A DNA stretch of 64,000 nt from Microbacterium lacus (GTDB lineage: Bacteria; Actinomycetota; Actinomycetes; Actinomycetales; Microbacteriaceae), in NCBI RefSeq assembly GCF_039531105.1, contig NZ_BAAAPK010000001.1, forward strand, positions 2,604,001-2,668,000, read 5' to 3'. The notes beneath the pieces were generated by a model, which was given only the letters and a program-made list of their open reading frames with translations, made no database searches and was not told where the DNA came from. Both the position numbers and the translations under genes were made by a program. Numbering within the stretch: the first letter of the stretch is position 1; the number at the start of each line of letters is the position of its first letter. Positions 53,238-62,176 of the stretch are shown here, piece by piece.

Positions 53238-54224
53238 TCACGCCTCGGTCGACCACACCACCCATGCCCCGAGCGGATCGACCCGGGCCAGCGCCGAACC
53301 GTCGCGACGCAGCACGAACCCGCCGGGCCCGGCGGCGGCATCGACCGCGTCGACTCCGTCGAGGTGCATCGCCGGCGGGTCGATCGAGATCCACACCGCC
53401 CCGCTCGCCCGGATCGACGAGACGAGGCGCGCACGTCCGGCGCGGTGGATGTGCGGCAGGACGCCGGGGGTGGTGATCACGAGCGTCGCATCGGCCGGTG
53501 CCCGGGCCGCGAGGTGCGCGAGCGTCGCGGGGTCTGTCGCATCCCCTCGTACGAGCAGGGGCGGGTCGGCCGCGACGACGTCGAGCGCGGCCTCGATCCG
53601 CGCCGCGCGCCCCTCCTCCCCCGGCCACACCAGACTCGTCAGGAACCGCCGGTCGGCCGGGTCGGCCGCATCGAGCGGAGTGAGATCGACACCCGCCCGC
53701 CACACGATGTCCGGCATCCGCAGGGGTGGATCGCCCGTCAGTGCGGAGCGGAGCACGACCGCGGACGGGCCGTCGGACGGGTCCAACGCCGCACCTCCGT
53801 CGTAGCGGTAGGAGTACCGGTCGGGGTACAGGCAGAGTCCCGCGCTCGCCCCGACCTCCAGGAGCGCGATCGGTCCGGACACGCCGCTGAGAGCGGGAAG
53901 CAGCGCGGCGCATCGGAGCGGCTCGTTCGTCTGCAGCGAGCGGGCCGAGCATTCCGCGACGAGTTCGTCGGCATGACCCAGAACCCACTCGGCGAACGCC
54001 GCGTACCCCGCCTCCGGCGCACCGAGCATCCGGGCGACCGCGAACACGAGCGGGGGCTGGCGGTGCGTCGCGGGGATGCGCGTCAGGACGCCGGCCACCC
54101 GCTCATCGTCGGCGACGCCGCCCGCCCACGCGGCGTACACCGCCGACCGGTCGGGCGCTTCGTCTCGCGCGAACCGCAGGTAACGATCGCGGACCTCGGC
54201 GGTGTCCGGCGCGGCGGCATCCAT
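53238..54224 (-). CDS. DUF2332 protein
   Basis: The protein has 328 residues from ATG 54224. The DUF2332 marks are YLRFARDEAPDRS at the start, LLEVGASAGLCLYPDRYSY (a methyltransferase-like glycine loop) and TLVITTPGVLPHI later. The fold is likely Rossmann/SAM-methyltransferase-related, and no catalytic function is known. It is divergent from msrB, with 110 bases between starts. An upstream extension of 14 codons is possible but has no ribosome site. Confidence 0.85.
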   Translation of the reverse strand: MDAAAPDTAEVRDRYLRFARDEAPDRSAVYAAWAGGVADDERVAGVLTRIPATHRQPPLVFAVARMLGAPEAGYAAFAEWVLGHADELVAECSARSLQTNEPLRCAALLPALSGVSGPIALLEVGASAGLCLYPDRYSYRYDGGAALDPSDGPSAVVLRSALTGDPPLRMPDIVWRAGVDLTPLDAADPADRRFLTSLVWPGEEGRAARIEAALDVVAADPPLLVRGDATDPATLAHLAARAPADATLVITTPGVLPHIHRAGRARLVSSIRASGAVWISIDPPAMHLDGVDAVDAAAGPGGFVLRRDGSALARVDPLGAWVVWSTEA

Positions 54225-54334
54225 CCCGCCATTCTCCCCGCACGCGCGACGGAGCCGCGGAGGCACCGGTGAGGTTGAATGGATGCGGCGATGTGCACGG
54301 CGTCAGAGCGTGCACCGCGGCGAAGGAGACCGGA

Positions 54335-54742
54335 ATGACCTACAGCGTGCAGAAGACCGACGAGCAGTGGCGTGCCGAGCTCGACGCCGACCAGTACCAG
54401 GTGCTGCGGCAGGCGGCGACCGAGCGGGCGTGGACCGGCGAACTGCTCGACGAGAGCCGCGCAGGGCTCTACACGTGCGCCGGATGCGGCGCGGAGCTCT
54501 TCCAGAGCGGCACGAAGTTCGATTCGCACTGCGGGTGGCCGAGCTTCTACGAATCGGTCCGTCCTGAAGCGGTCGAGCTCATCGAGGACACCTCGCACGG
54601 CATGATCCGAACCGAGGTGCGGTGCGCGGCGTGCGGCTCGCACCTCGGCCACGTCTTCCCCGACGGCGTCGGCACCCCGACCGGCGACCGCTACTGCATG
54701 AACTCGATCGCGCTGTCGTTCACCCCCGAGCCCGACGCGTGA
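54335..54742 (+). CDS. msrB: Peptide methionine-R-sulfoxide reductase
   Basis: The protein has 135 residues, normal for MsrB. It repairs methionine-R-sulfoxide in proteins using thioredoxin. The zinc-binding pairs CAGC and CAAC, the GWPSFYES substrate loop, SHLGHVFPDG and the catalytic cysteine in RYCMNSIAL are all present. The ATG has GAAGGAG eight bases upstream. It overlaps the downstream nitroreductase-like gene by four bases (GTGA). Confidence 0.97.
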   Translation: MTYSVQKTDEQWRAELDADQYQVLRQAATERAWTGELLDESRAGLYTCAGCGAELFQSGTKFDSHCGWPSFYESVRPEAVELIEDTSHGMIRTEVRCAACGSHLGHVFPDGVGTPTGDRYCMNSIALSFTPEPDA

Positions 54743-55317
54743 CCTCGGCGCTGGAGGCGGTGCGCAACCGCCGTTCGTGGTCGAAGGTGACCGCCGAGGC
54801 TCCCACGCGCGCCGAACTGCTCACGCTGCTGACCGCCGCCGGGCGCGTCGCCGATCACTCCTCGATGCGCCCGTGGCGGGTCATCGAGCTGCGCGGCAGC
54901 GATCGCGAGCGTCTCGGTCGTGCGATCAACAAGGCCGTCGGCGCGAAGGGGTCCTCCTCCAAGCCGCTGCGCGCACCGCTCCTCCTCGCCGTCGTCGCGA
55001 CGTACCGCAAGAGCGACAAGGTGCCGCGGTGGGAGCAAGAGGCCGTCGCGTCGGGCGTGGCGCACATGCTGAGCCTGCTGCTGGACGAAGCGGGCTGGGG
55101 CGTCATCTGGCGCACGGGTCACTACACCCGAAGCAAGCCGGTCGCGAAGCTGCACGGTCTCGGCAAGAACGAAGAGCTCCTGGGCTGGCTGTACATCGGC
55201 GGCAAGCCACCCAAAGCGCGCCCCGGTCGCCGCAAGGCCGTCGACGCGCGCCGGCACTTCTCGCGGCTCCCGTCCGCCAAGCGCACCGAGGCCGAGGCGA
55301 CCGAGCTCAGCTCCTGA
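54739..55317 (+). CDS. Nitroreductase-family protein
   Basis: The protein has 192 residues from a GTG overlapping the msrB stop. The FMN-binding start NRRSWSKVT (R-R-S) and SSMRPWRVIEL, plus GVAHMLSLLLDEAGWGVIWRTG and LGWLYIGGKP, follow the nitroreductase fold (TdsD/RutE-like subfamily). The substrate is unknown. Coupling to msrB hints at redox homeostasis. It converges with a DMT transporter gene and overlaps its stop by 11 bases. Confidence 0.85.
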   Translation: MTSALEAVRNRRSWSKVTAEAPTRAELLTLLTAAGRVADHSSMRPWRVIELRGSDRERLGRAINKAVGAKGSSSKPLRAPLLLAVVATYRKSDKVPRWEQEAVASGVAHMLSLLLDEAGWGVIWRTGHYTRSKPVAKLHGLGKNEELLGWLYIGGKPPKARPGRRKAVDARRHFSRLPSAKRTEAEATELSS

Positions 55318-56260
55318 GCCGCCGCAACCGCCCCCAGGGCGCCGTCGCGACCACCACCGACAGCAGGGCCACGATCACCATCGCGAGCGCCTGCACCGGC
55401 CCCGGACTCGCCGGCGCCGGCCACACCGCGTCGAGCGCGAACGACGTGCTCAGCTGGCCGACGACCGCACCGAGACCGAGCAGCAGCACGCCGGTGCGGC
55501 TCACCAGCGCGGCCGACAGGAAGATGTAGACCACGCCGATCGCGCCGCCGGTGTACAGCCACGCTTCGCCGGGCAGCGCGCGCGGTGCCCCGACGGCACC
55601 GACGTGAATCGCCGCGGCGACAGCCAGGATGACCGTTCCGCCGGCGAAGTTCACGAACGTCGCGGTCAGGGGCGTGCCCACCCTTTGACGAAGACGTCCG
55701 TTCGTCGCCTGCTGCCACGCGATGCCGACGCCGGTCAGAAGCGGCATGACCAGCATCCACAGGGGGATGCCGGTGAGTCCGTCGCCGATCAGGGCGATGC
55801 CGACCGCCCCGAAGGCGAGCGCGCCACCCAGCAGCCGCGGGACCGTCACCGCCACGACGCCGGCGGGTCCGTATCCGGTGCGGTCCAGCACGAGGCCGCA
55901 GATCGCCTGCCCCGCGACGACGCCGACCGTGAACAGCGACACCCCGATCAGCCCCACGGCGATGCCCTGCGTCGCGACGGTGAGGGCTCCCGCGGCGCCA
56001 CCTGCCAGCATCCACCACGGAATGCCCCGCGATCGGATGCCGCGCACGAGCGCCGCGAAACCCCGCCGGCCGACGGGCAGGGCGATCGAGAGCAGGATCA
56101 GGATCACGAGCCCGGATCCGAAGGAGATGACGGCCGCGACGAGGCCGTCGCCGATGCGCGCGCCGAGCTGCCCGTTCACCCTCGCCTGCAACGCGGTGAG
56201 GATGCCGACGAGCACCGCTCCGCCCACTGCCGTCCAGGCGGGCAGACGACGTTGTGGCAC
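55307..56260 (-). CDS. DMT-superfamily transporter, DUF606/YdcZ type
   Basis: The protein has about 317 residues with ten hydrophobic segments, arranged as two similar halves: GILTALQARVNGQLGARIGDG (first half) and GIAWQQATNGRLRQRVGTPL (second half). This N-G-x-L repeat is the hallmark of the DUF606 (YdcZ) family. Substrates are unknown. The chosen GTG has only a short-spaced GGAG; an ATG at 56344 would run into the divergent gene's start region. Confidence 0.82.
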   Translation of the reverse strand: MPQRRLPAWTAVGGAVLVGILTALQARVNGQLGARIGDGLVAAVISFGSGLVILILLSIALPVGRRGFAALVRGIRSRGIPWWMLAGGAAGALTVATQGIAVGLIGVSLFTVGVVAGQAICGLVLDRTGYGPAGVVAVTVPRLLGGALAFGAVGIALIGDGLTGIPLWMLVMPLLTGVGIAWQQATNGRLRQRVGTPLTATFVNFAGGTVILAVAAAIHVGAVGAPRALPGEAWLYTGGAIGVVYIFLSAALVSRTGVLLLGLGAVVGQLSTSFALDAVWPAPASPGPVQALAMVIVALLSVVVATAPWGRLRRLRS

Positions 56261-56334
56261 GGCTCCATCATGCCTCGCGCGGGCGCGGACCCCGGCACGG
56301 CGAGCGCGTCCGAGGTCGCGGTTAGCCTGGAGGG

Positions 56335-56994
56335 GTGCCCACATCCGCGCGCACGCGCTCCCTTCTGACCTGGCTGCCGGCCACGATCCTCGTCGTCGTG
56401 ATCGGCCTCATCGTGCTCGCGACGTTCGCGGTGCAGGGATCGTGGTGGGCCGAGGACCGGCCGGCGGCGTCGACCGATCAGAAGGCGTCCGACGGCTCGA
56501 GCATGCTCACCGACGCCGGGTTCGACTACGTGAACGTCGAGGGGATCGTGCGCGTGCGCATCGGCGACGGCGCACTGCCCGCTGCAGATCTCGGGATGCC
56601 GACGGACGGGGACAAGTCGGCCGAGTTCCGCCGGCCCGTCCGCGCCGTCATGGCGGGCGGCTCGGATGTCTACGTCGTGGACGATGTGGCGGCGCTCACC
56701 GCGGTCACGCAGTCCGGCGCGCTCGCCTCGGTGACCCTGGCGCTCGACAACCCCGGCACGTGGTCGGATGCCGTCAACACGGTGCGCGCGCTCGCCCCGA
56801 CCTACGGGTGGGACTCGTCGCAGATCGACGCGCTCGACGAAGGCCTGGCGGAGTACAACCGCGGGGACTCCGCCGAGCCGTTCATCGCGACCGTCGGGCC
56901 GTCGGTCGGTGGTGCCGCGGTGACCGCGACGCTCACGTTCTACCCGGGCAGCGGAGCGACACCGGTCACGCTGATCTTCGCCCCGGCGTCCTGA
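56335..56994 (+). CDS. Membrane-anchored extracytoplasmic protein of unknown function
   Basis: The protein has 219 residues from a GTG. An N-terminal transmembrane helix (WLPATILVVVIGLIVLATFAV) is followed by a soluble domain with no cysteines. I do not recognise the domain; it has alternating strands and helices and ends with VTATLTFYPGSGATPVTLIF. Location would be outside the cytoplasmic membrane. It is divergent from the DMT transporter and precedes an inverted repeat and tRNA-Thr. Confidence 0.65.
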   Translation: MPTSARTRSLLTWLPATILVVVIGLIVLATFAVQGSWWAEDRPAASTDQKASDGSSMLTDAGFDYVNVEGIVRVRIGDGALPAADLGMPTDGDKSAEFRRPVRAVMAGGSDVYVVDDVAALTAVTQSGALASVTLALDNPGTWSDAVNTVRALAPTYGWDSSQIDALDEGLAEYNRGDSAEPFIATVGPSVGGAAVTATLTFYPGSGATPVTLIFAPAS

Positions 56995-57016
56995 CCCGGG
57001 CGCAGGTCGCGTCGCC

Positions 57017-57088
57017 CGCGGGTGCTGCAGTTTCCTGCAGACGCGGTGATGCTCGGCACAGCGCTCGCAGGAAACTGCAGCACTCGCG
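57017..57088. repeat. Long imperfect inverted repeat (22-base arms)
   Basis: Arms at 57,017-57,038 and 57,067-57,088 are complementary except for one base; the inner 17 bases (GTGCTGCAGTTTCCTGC) match perfectly. The 28-base spacer has no U-run on either side. It lies between an unknown membrane gene (+) and tRNA-Thr (-), and could act as a bidirectional terminator or be a REP-like element. Confidence 0.75.
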
Positions 57089-57095
57089 CCTCTGG

Positions 57096-57168
57096 AGCCG
57101 ACTACGGGACTTGAACCCGTAACCCCCTAATTACAAGTTAGGTGCGCTACCAATTGCGCCAAGTCGGC
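57096..57168 (-). tRNA. tRNA-Thr (anticodon TGT)
   Basis: A full cloverleaf on the minus strand: acceptor GCCGACT/AGTCGGC, D stem GCGC/GCGC, anticodon loop CTTGTAA (anticodon TGT, codon ACA), T loop with TTCAAGT. Discriminator T and an encoded CCA (57,093-57,095) follow. Confidence 0.96.
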
Positions 57169-57208
57169 AGAACCCCGAGTCTAGCGAAGCCGTGAGAGCG
57201 GCATCCGC

Positions 57209-58183
57209 CTACGGAGTGGGCGTCGGGGTCGCGGTCTCGCCGGGCGTCGCGGTGGGTGACGGGGTCTTGTAGTACGCGTCGCTGTCGCTCGTCAGGACGA
57301 ACTGCGCGAACTCCTTGGGGTCCTGCAGCGATCCGACGTACTGCACGCCGTTCACGAACACCATGGGCGTACCGGTGAGCGTGACGTCCTTCGTCTCGGG
57401 CAGGCCCTGCAGGGCGCGCTCGGTCGCGGCCTTCGCCCACGAGGCGAACTCCTGCTTCTCGATGCACGCGCGCACGACCTTGGGCGACTGCACGCCCCGC
57501 GCCTGCGCGATGTCGGCGAGCTCGGTGTCGGTGTAGCCGTCGGCGTCCACCTCGGGCTGCTCGGTGAGGAGTGCGTTGTTGAAGGCGAAGAACGTCTCCG
57601 GCGAGTGGGTCGCCACGCACGCCGCGGCGCTGGCCGCGCGCAGCGAGTACTTCGTGCCGTTCGACTTCGCGGTCAGCATGGCGACCGGGTAGTAGGTCAG
57701 CGTCACGGCGTCGTCGGCGACCCACTTCGACAGCTGCTGCACGTTCGCCACCTGGAAGTCGTGAGAGCCGGTGGAGAGGTAGTCGACGTACACGCGGATG
57801 TCGACCGCGGGCTTCTCGGTCGGGGATGCCGTCGGGGTGGGTGACGGCGTCTCGGTCGGGAGCGCCTCGAGCGTCTGCGCCGCCGCCTCGTCGTCCACGG
57901 TGCCGGACTCGGTCGCGGATGCGACGCCGGTCACGGTGGTCACGACGAATCCATCGTCCGTCACGTTCGTCGGACTCAGCTGCGGCTGCGAGAGAGAGGA
58001 GGAGACCACCCAGGTGACCACGACCGCCGCGACCGCGACGATGCCGACCACGACCGCGCCGATCGACGCGGTGCGGATCAGTCGCGCGCGAGACTGCTTC
58101 GCCTGAACCTGCTGCGCCTTCTCGCGGACCGCGTCACGGCGGTCCCGCTCGGCGGGCACGTTCGGGGAGTCGTCGCTGGACAT
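57209..58183 (-). CDS. DsbA-fold (thioredoxin-like) membrane protein lacking the CxxC active site
   Basis: The protein has 324 residues from the ATG at 58183. Residues 1-38 are cytoplasmic and basic, about 39-61 form a transmembrane helix, and a Thr/Pro linker leads to a DsbA-like domain from about 125. Where family members have a CPxC-type active site after VYVDY, this protein has STGS (137-140), so both catalytic cysteines are gone. Other domain features remain: FFAFNNALL, ADIAQARGV and the cis-proline loop TGTPMVFVNG. Two isolated cysteines remain, in AAACVATH and RACIEK. It is probably a binding or chaperone-like extracytoplasmic protein rather than an oxidoreductase. Confidence 0.82.
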   Translation of the reverse strand: MSSDDSPNVPAERDRRDAVREKAQQVQAKQSRARLIRTASIGAVVVGIVAVAAVVVTWVVSSSLSQPQLSPTNVTDDGFVVTTVTGVASATESGTVDDEAAAQTLEALPTETPSPTPTASPTEKPAVDIRVYVDYLSTGSHDFQVANVQQLSKWVADDAVTLTYYPVAMLTAKSNGTKYSLRAASAAACVATHSPETFFAFNNALLTEQPEVDADGYTDTELADIAQARGVQSPKVVRACIEKQEFASWAKAATERALQGLPETKDVTLTGTPMVFVNGVQYVGSLQDPKEFAQFVLTSDSDAYYKTPSPTATPGETATPTPTP

Positions 58184-58409
58184 GGAACCTCTCGGAGCGG
58201 ACTGCGGAGCGATGCTCCGGCATGGCCGCACGGGTGAGGCGACCGAGAACGATGTTAACCAGGCAGGCTGGGAAATCCCCAGACGGCCCGTGCGTGTGAA
58301 CCGTGTCATACTGGGCGCACGCCCAACGAGGGGCTGCGGGCCCAACCCCCGCTCATTCCATCACTACGGATCGTCCGGCACGTACCTGCCGGTGAAGGAG
58401 AAGAGAACA

Positions 58410-59516
<1,107 letters not shown>

Positions 59517-59526
59517 GAACACCATC

Positions 59527-59561
59527 GCGGCGCGGAGGGTCACACCGACCCTCCGCGCCGC
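59527..59561 (+). terminator. Intrinsic terminator after the ABC ATPase gene
   Basis: A perfect 15-bp stem (GCGGCGCGGAGGGTC and complement) with a five-base loop is followed by GCTTGTCTTTC. It lies 11 bases after the stop. Confidence 0.92.
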
Positions 59562-59592
59562 GCTTGTCTTTCCCCCGCCGAACGGAGGCAAC

Positions 59593-60903
59593 GTGCCCGA
59601 CGCCCTGAGCATCACGGCGAGTTCCGTCGACCCCGGGCTGCTCTCCCTCCCCTGGTCCACTCCCCTCGGCGAGTGGCCGAGCAGCAACATCGTCTTCCTG
59701 CCGAAGGGCCTCTCGCGCCACCTGGTGCGCTTCGCGAACCTGTCCGGCCGCGTCGTCGCGATCAAGGAGACGACCGCCGAGATGGCGCGGCGCGAATACG
59801 ACATGCTCGGCAATCTCGACCGGCTCGACGCCCCGTGCGTGGACCGGGTGGCCGTGATCGATGGACGGACGGATGCCGACGGCAGGGAGTTGCCGGCCGC
59901 CCTCGTCACCGCGCACCTGAAGTTCTCCCTCCCTTACCGCGCCCTGTTCACGCAGGTGCTGCGGCCCGACACCGCCGGGCGCCTGGTCGACGCACTCGCC
60001 GTGCTCCTCGTGCGCCTGCACAACGTCGGCTTCTTCTGGGGCGACGTCTCGCTGTCGAACACCCTCTTCCGTCGGGACGCGGGCGCGTTCGCCGCGTACC
60101 TCGTGGATGCCGAGACCGGCGAGCTGCATGAGGGCGGACTCACCCGCGGCCAGCGCCTCCACGATCTCGACGTCGCACGCACGAACATCGCCGGCGAGAT
60201 CATGGACCTCGAGGCCGGCGGGCGCCTCGAGGGCGGTGTCGATGCGATCGCGATCGCCGACGGGATCATGTCCTCGTACCACTCGCTGTGGGCGGCCCTC
60301 ACGGATGAAGAGGCGTTCTCGGCGAACGAGTCGTGGCGGATCACCGAGCGCGTGCAGCGCCTGAACGACCTCGGCTTCGACATCGGCGAGATGTCGATCC
60401 AGGCACGCTCGGACGGCACGAAGGTGTCGATCCAGCCGAAGGTCGTGGATGCCGGACACCACACGCGGCGCCTGCTGCGACTGACCGGTCTCGATGTCGA
60501 AGAGAATCAGGCCCGGCGCCTGCTGAACGACCTCGACGAGTTCCGTGCGCGCATCTCCCGCCTCGGCGACGACGAGGAGATGGTCGCCCACGAATGGCTG
60601 ACCCGCGTGTTCGAGCCGGTGATCAAGTCCATCCCGTTCGAGCTGCGCGCCAAGCTCGAGCCCGCGGAGGTCTTCCACCAGGTGCTCGAGCACCGCTGGT
60701 ACATGTCGCAGGCGCGCGGCAAGTCCGTGCCGCTGGCCGAAGTGATCACGAGCTACATCGAGGACGTCCTCCGGCACCGCCGCGACGAGGCGACCCTGAT
60801 GGCTCCCGAGACCGAGACGATGGCCCTCCCCGTCATCACCGCCGACATCCCGATCCAGGACGACGACGAGGCGGACGCGGTCGACTGGCGCGACCTGGTC
60901 TGA
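59593..60903 (+). CDS. DUF4032 protein with lipopolysaccharide-kinase-like N-terminal fold
   Basis: The protein has 436 residues from a GTG with GGAGG six bases upstream. The N-terminal half follows a small-kinase pattern: VAIKETTAEMARREYDML (lysine and helix C glutamate), LLVRLHNVGFFWGDVSLSNTLF (catalytic loop with D and N) and YLVDAETGELHE (DxE in place of DFG). The C-terminal half is helical and is the DUF4032 domain proper. A phosphotransferase activity is inferred from these motifs; the target is unknown. It is convergent with the E2 gene, one base apart. Confidence 0.82.
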   Translation: MPDALSITASSVDPGLLSLPWSTPLGEWPSSNIVFLPKGLSRHLVRFANLSGRVVAIKETTAEMARREYDMLGNLDRLDAPCVDRVAVIDGRTDADGRELPAALVTAHLKFSLPYRALFTQVLRPDTAGRLVDALAVLLVRLHNVGFFWGDVSLSNTLFRRDAGAFAAYLVDAETGELHEGGLTRGQRLHDLDVARTNIAGEIMDLEAGGRLEGGVDAIAIADGIMSSYHSLWAALTDEEAFSANESWRITERVQRLNDLGFDIGEMSIQARSDGTKVSIQPKVVDAGHHTRRLLRLTGLDVEENQARRLLNDLDEFRARISRLGDDEEMVAHEWLTRVFEPVIKSIPFELRAKLEPAEVFHQVLEHRWYMSQARGKSVPLAEVITSYIEDVLRHRRDEATLMAPETETMALPVITADIPIQDDDEADAVDWRDLV

Positions 60904-60904
60904 C

Positions 60905-62176
60905 TCAGACCAGCATCCGCACCGGATTCTCCACGGACGACACGAACGCGCCGAGCCACTGCGCGGCCAGCGCCCCGTCGAGCACGCGGTGATCGGCCGA
61001 CAGGGTCACGGTCATGATCGTCGCGACCTCGAGTCCGCCGTCCGCACCGACGACCGGACGCGGCGCGGCGGCGCCGACGGCGAGGATCCCGGACTGCGGC
61101 GGGTTGAGGATCGCCGAGAACTCGCGGATGCCGAACATCCCGAGGTTCGAGACCGAGAACGCCCCGCCCTCGAGCTCCTGCTGCCGCAGCCGCCCGGAGC
61201 GAGCCCGCGCGGCGAGGTCCTTCAGCGTCGCGCTCAGCTCGCCGAGCGGCATCCGATCGACGCCCCGGACCACGGGGGTGACCAGTCCACCCTCGATCGA
61301 GACGGCGATCGCGATGTCCGCGCCGGCGAACCGCCGGGTCGCGTCCGGCGTCCAGATCGCGTTGGCGTCGGGCACAGCGGTCAGCGCGGCGCCGACGGCC
61401 TTCACCACGAAATCGTTCACCGAGATCTTCTCGTCGCGGTCGGCGTTGATCTCACCCCGCAGGCGCAGCAGGGCATCCACCCGGCAGTCCGCCGTGAGGT
61501 AGAAGTGGGGCACGCTCGCCTTGCTCTCGGTGAGACGGCGCGCGATCGCCCGGCGCATCGGCGTGTGCGGGACATCCGTCCACGGCGTTGCGTCGGCGGG
61601 GCTGCTCTGCGGCTCGGCGGCGACGGGCGGCGCAGCCACCGGGACCGCCACGCTCAGCCCGTCCACATCGCGGCGGACGATGCGCCCGCCCGGGCCGCTT
61701 CCGGCGATCGTCGCGAGATCGAGACCTCGTTCCTTGGCGAGGCGTCGCACGAGGGGGCTCGCGAAGATGCGCCGCGGCGCGGACCCGTCCTGCATCGACG
61801 GGGTCGCGGCGGCCGCGCCCTGCGCCGCGGCGACCGCCGGCGCGGACACGGGTGCGGACTCCGGCGCGGGCGCAGACTCGGTCCTGCCCGCAGCCGACCC
61901 GACTCCGGCGGCGCTCAGCGCCTCCGCCGCGGTCTCGCCCGTACCCGCGAGCACGGCGATGGGGTCGCCCACCGCGACGGCCTGGCCCGGTTCCACCAGG
62001 AGCCCGGCGATCACCCCGGCCTCGTCGGCCTCGTGCTCGAACACGGCCTTCTCGGTCTCGATCTCGGCGACCGTCTGGCCGACGGACACTTCGTCGCCGA
62101 CGGATACGAGCCAGCTCTGCAGCGCGGCCTCGGTCGCTCCGGCCATCACGGCCGGCATCCGCATGATCGTCGCCAT
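60905..62176 (-). CDS. 2-oxoacid dehydrogenase E2 (dihydrolipoamide acyltransferase)
   Basis: The protein has 423 residues. One N-terminal lipoyl domain (IETEKAVFEHEADEAG, lipoyl-lysine 43; E in place of the usual D before K) is followed by an Ala/Pro linker, an E1/E3-binding domain (FASPLVRRLAKERGLDLATI, GPGGRIVRRDV) and the catalytic domain ending in LSADHRVLDGALAAQW with the active-site histidine. It transfers acyl groups to CoA in a pyruvate-, acetoin- or branched-chain-type complex. Its ATG overlaps the E1 stop by one base. No E3 gene is in the window. Confidence 0.93.
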   Translation of the reverse strand: MATIMRMPAVMAGATEAALQSWLVSVGDEVSVGQTVAEIETEKAVFEHEADEAGVIAGLLVEPGQAVAVGDPIAVLAGTGETAAEALSAAGVGSAAGRTESAPAPESAPVSAPAVAAAQGAAAATPSMQDGSAPRRIFASPLVRRLAKERGLDLATIAGSGPGGRIVRRDVDGLSVAVPVAAPPVAAEPQSSPADATPWTDVPHTPMRRAIARRLTESKASVPHFYLTADCRVDALLRLRGEINADRDEKISVNDFVVKAVGAALTAVPDANAIWTPDATRRFAGADIAIAVSIEGGLVTPVVRGVDRMPLGELSATLKDLAARARSGRLRQQELEGGAFSVSNLGMFGIREFSAILNPPQSGILAVGAAAPRPVVGADGGLEVATIMTVTLSADHRVLDGALAAQWLGAFVSSVENPVRMLV

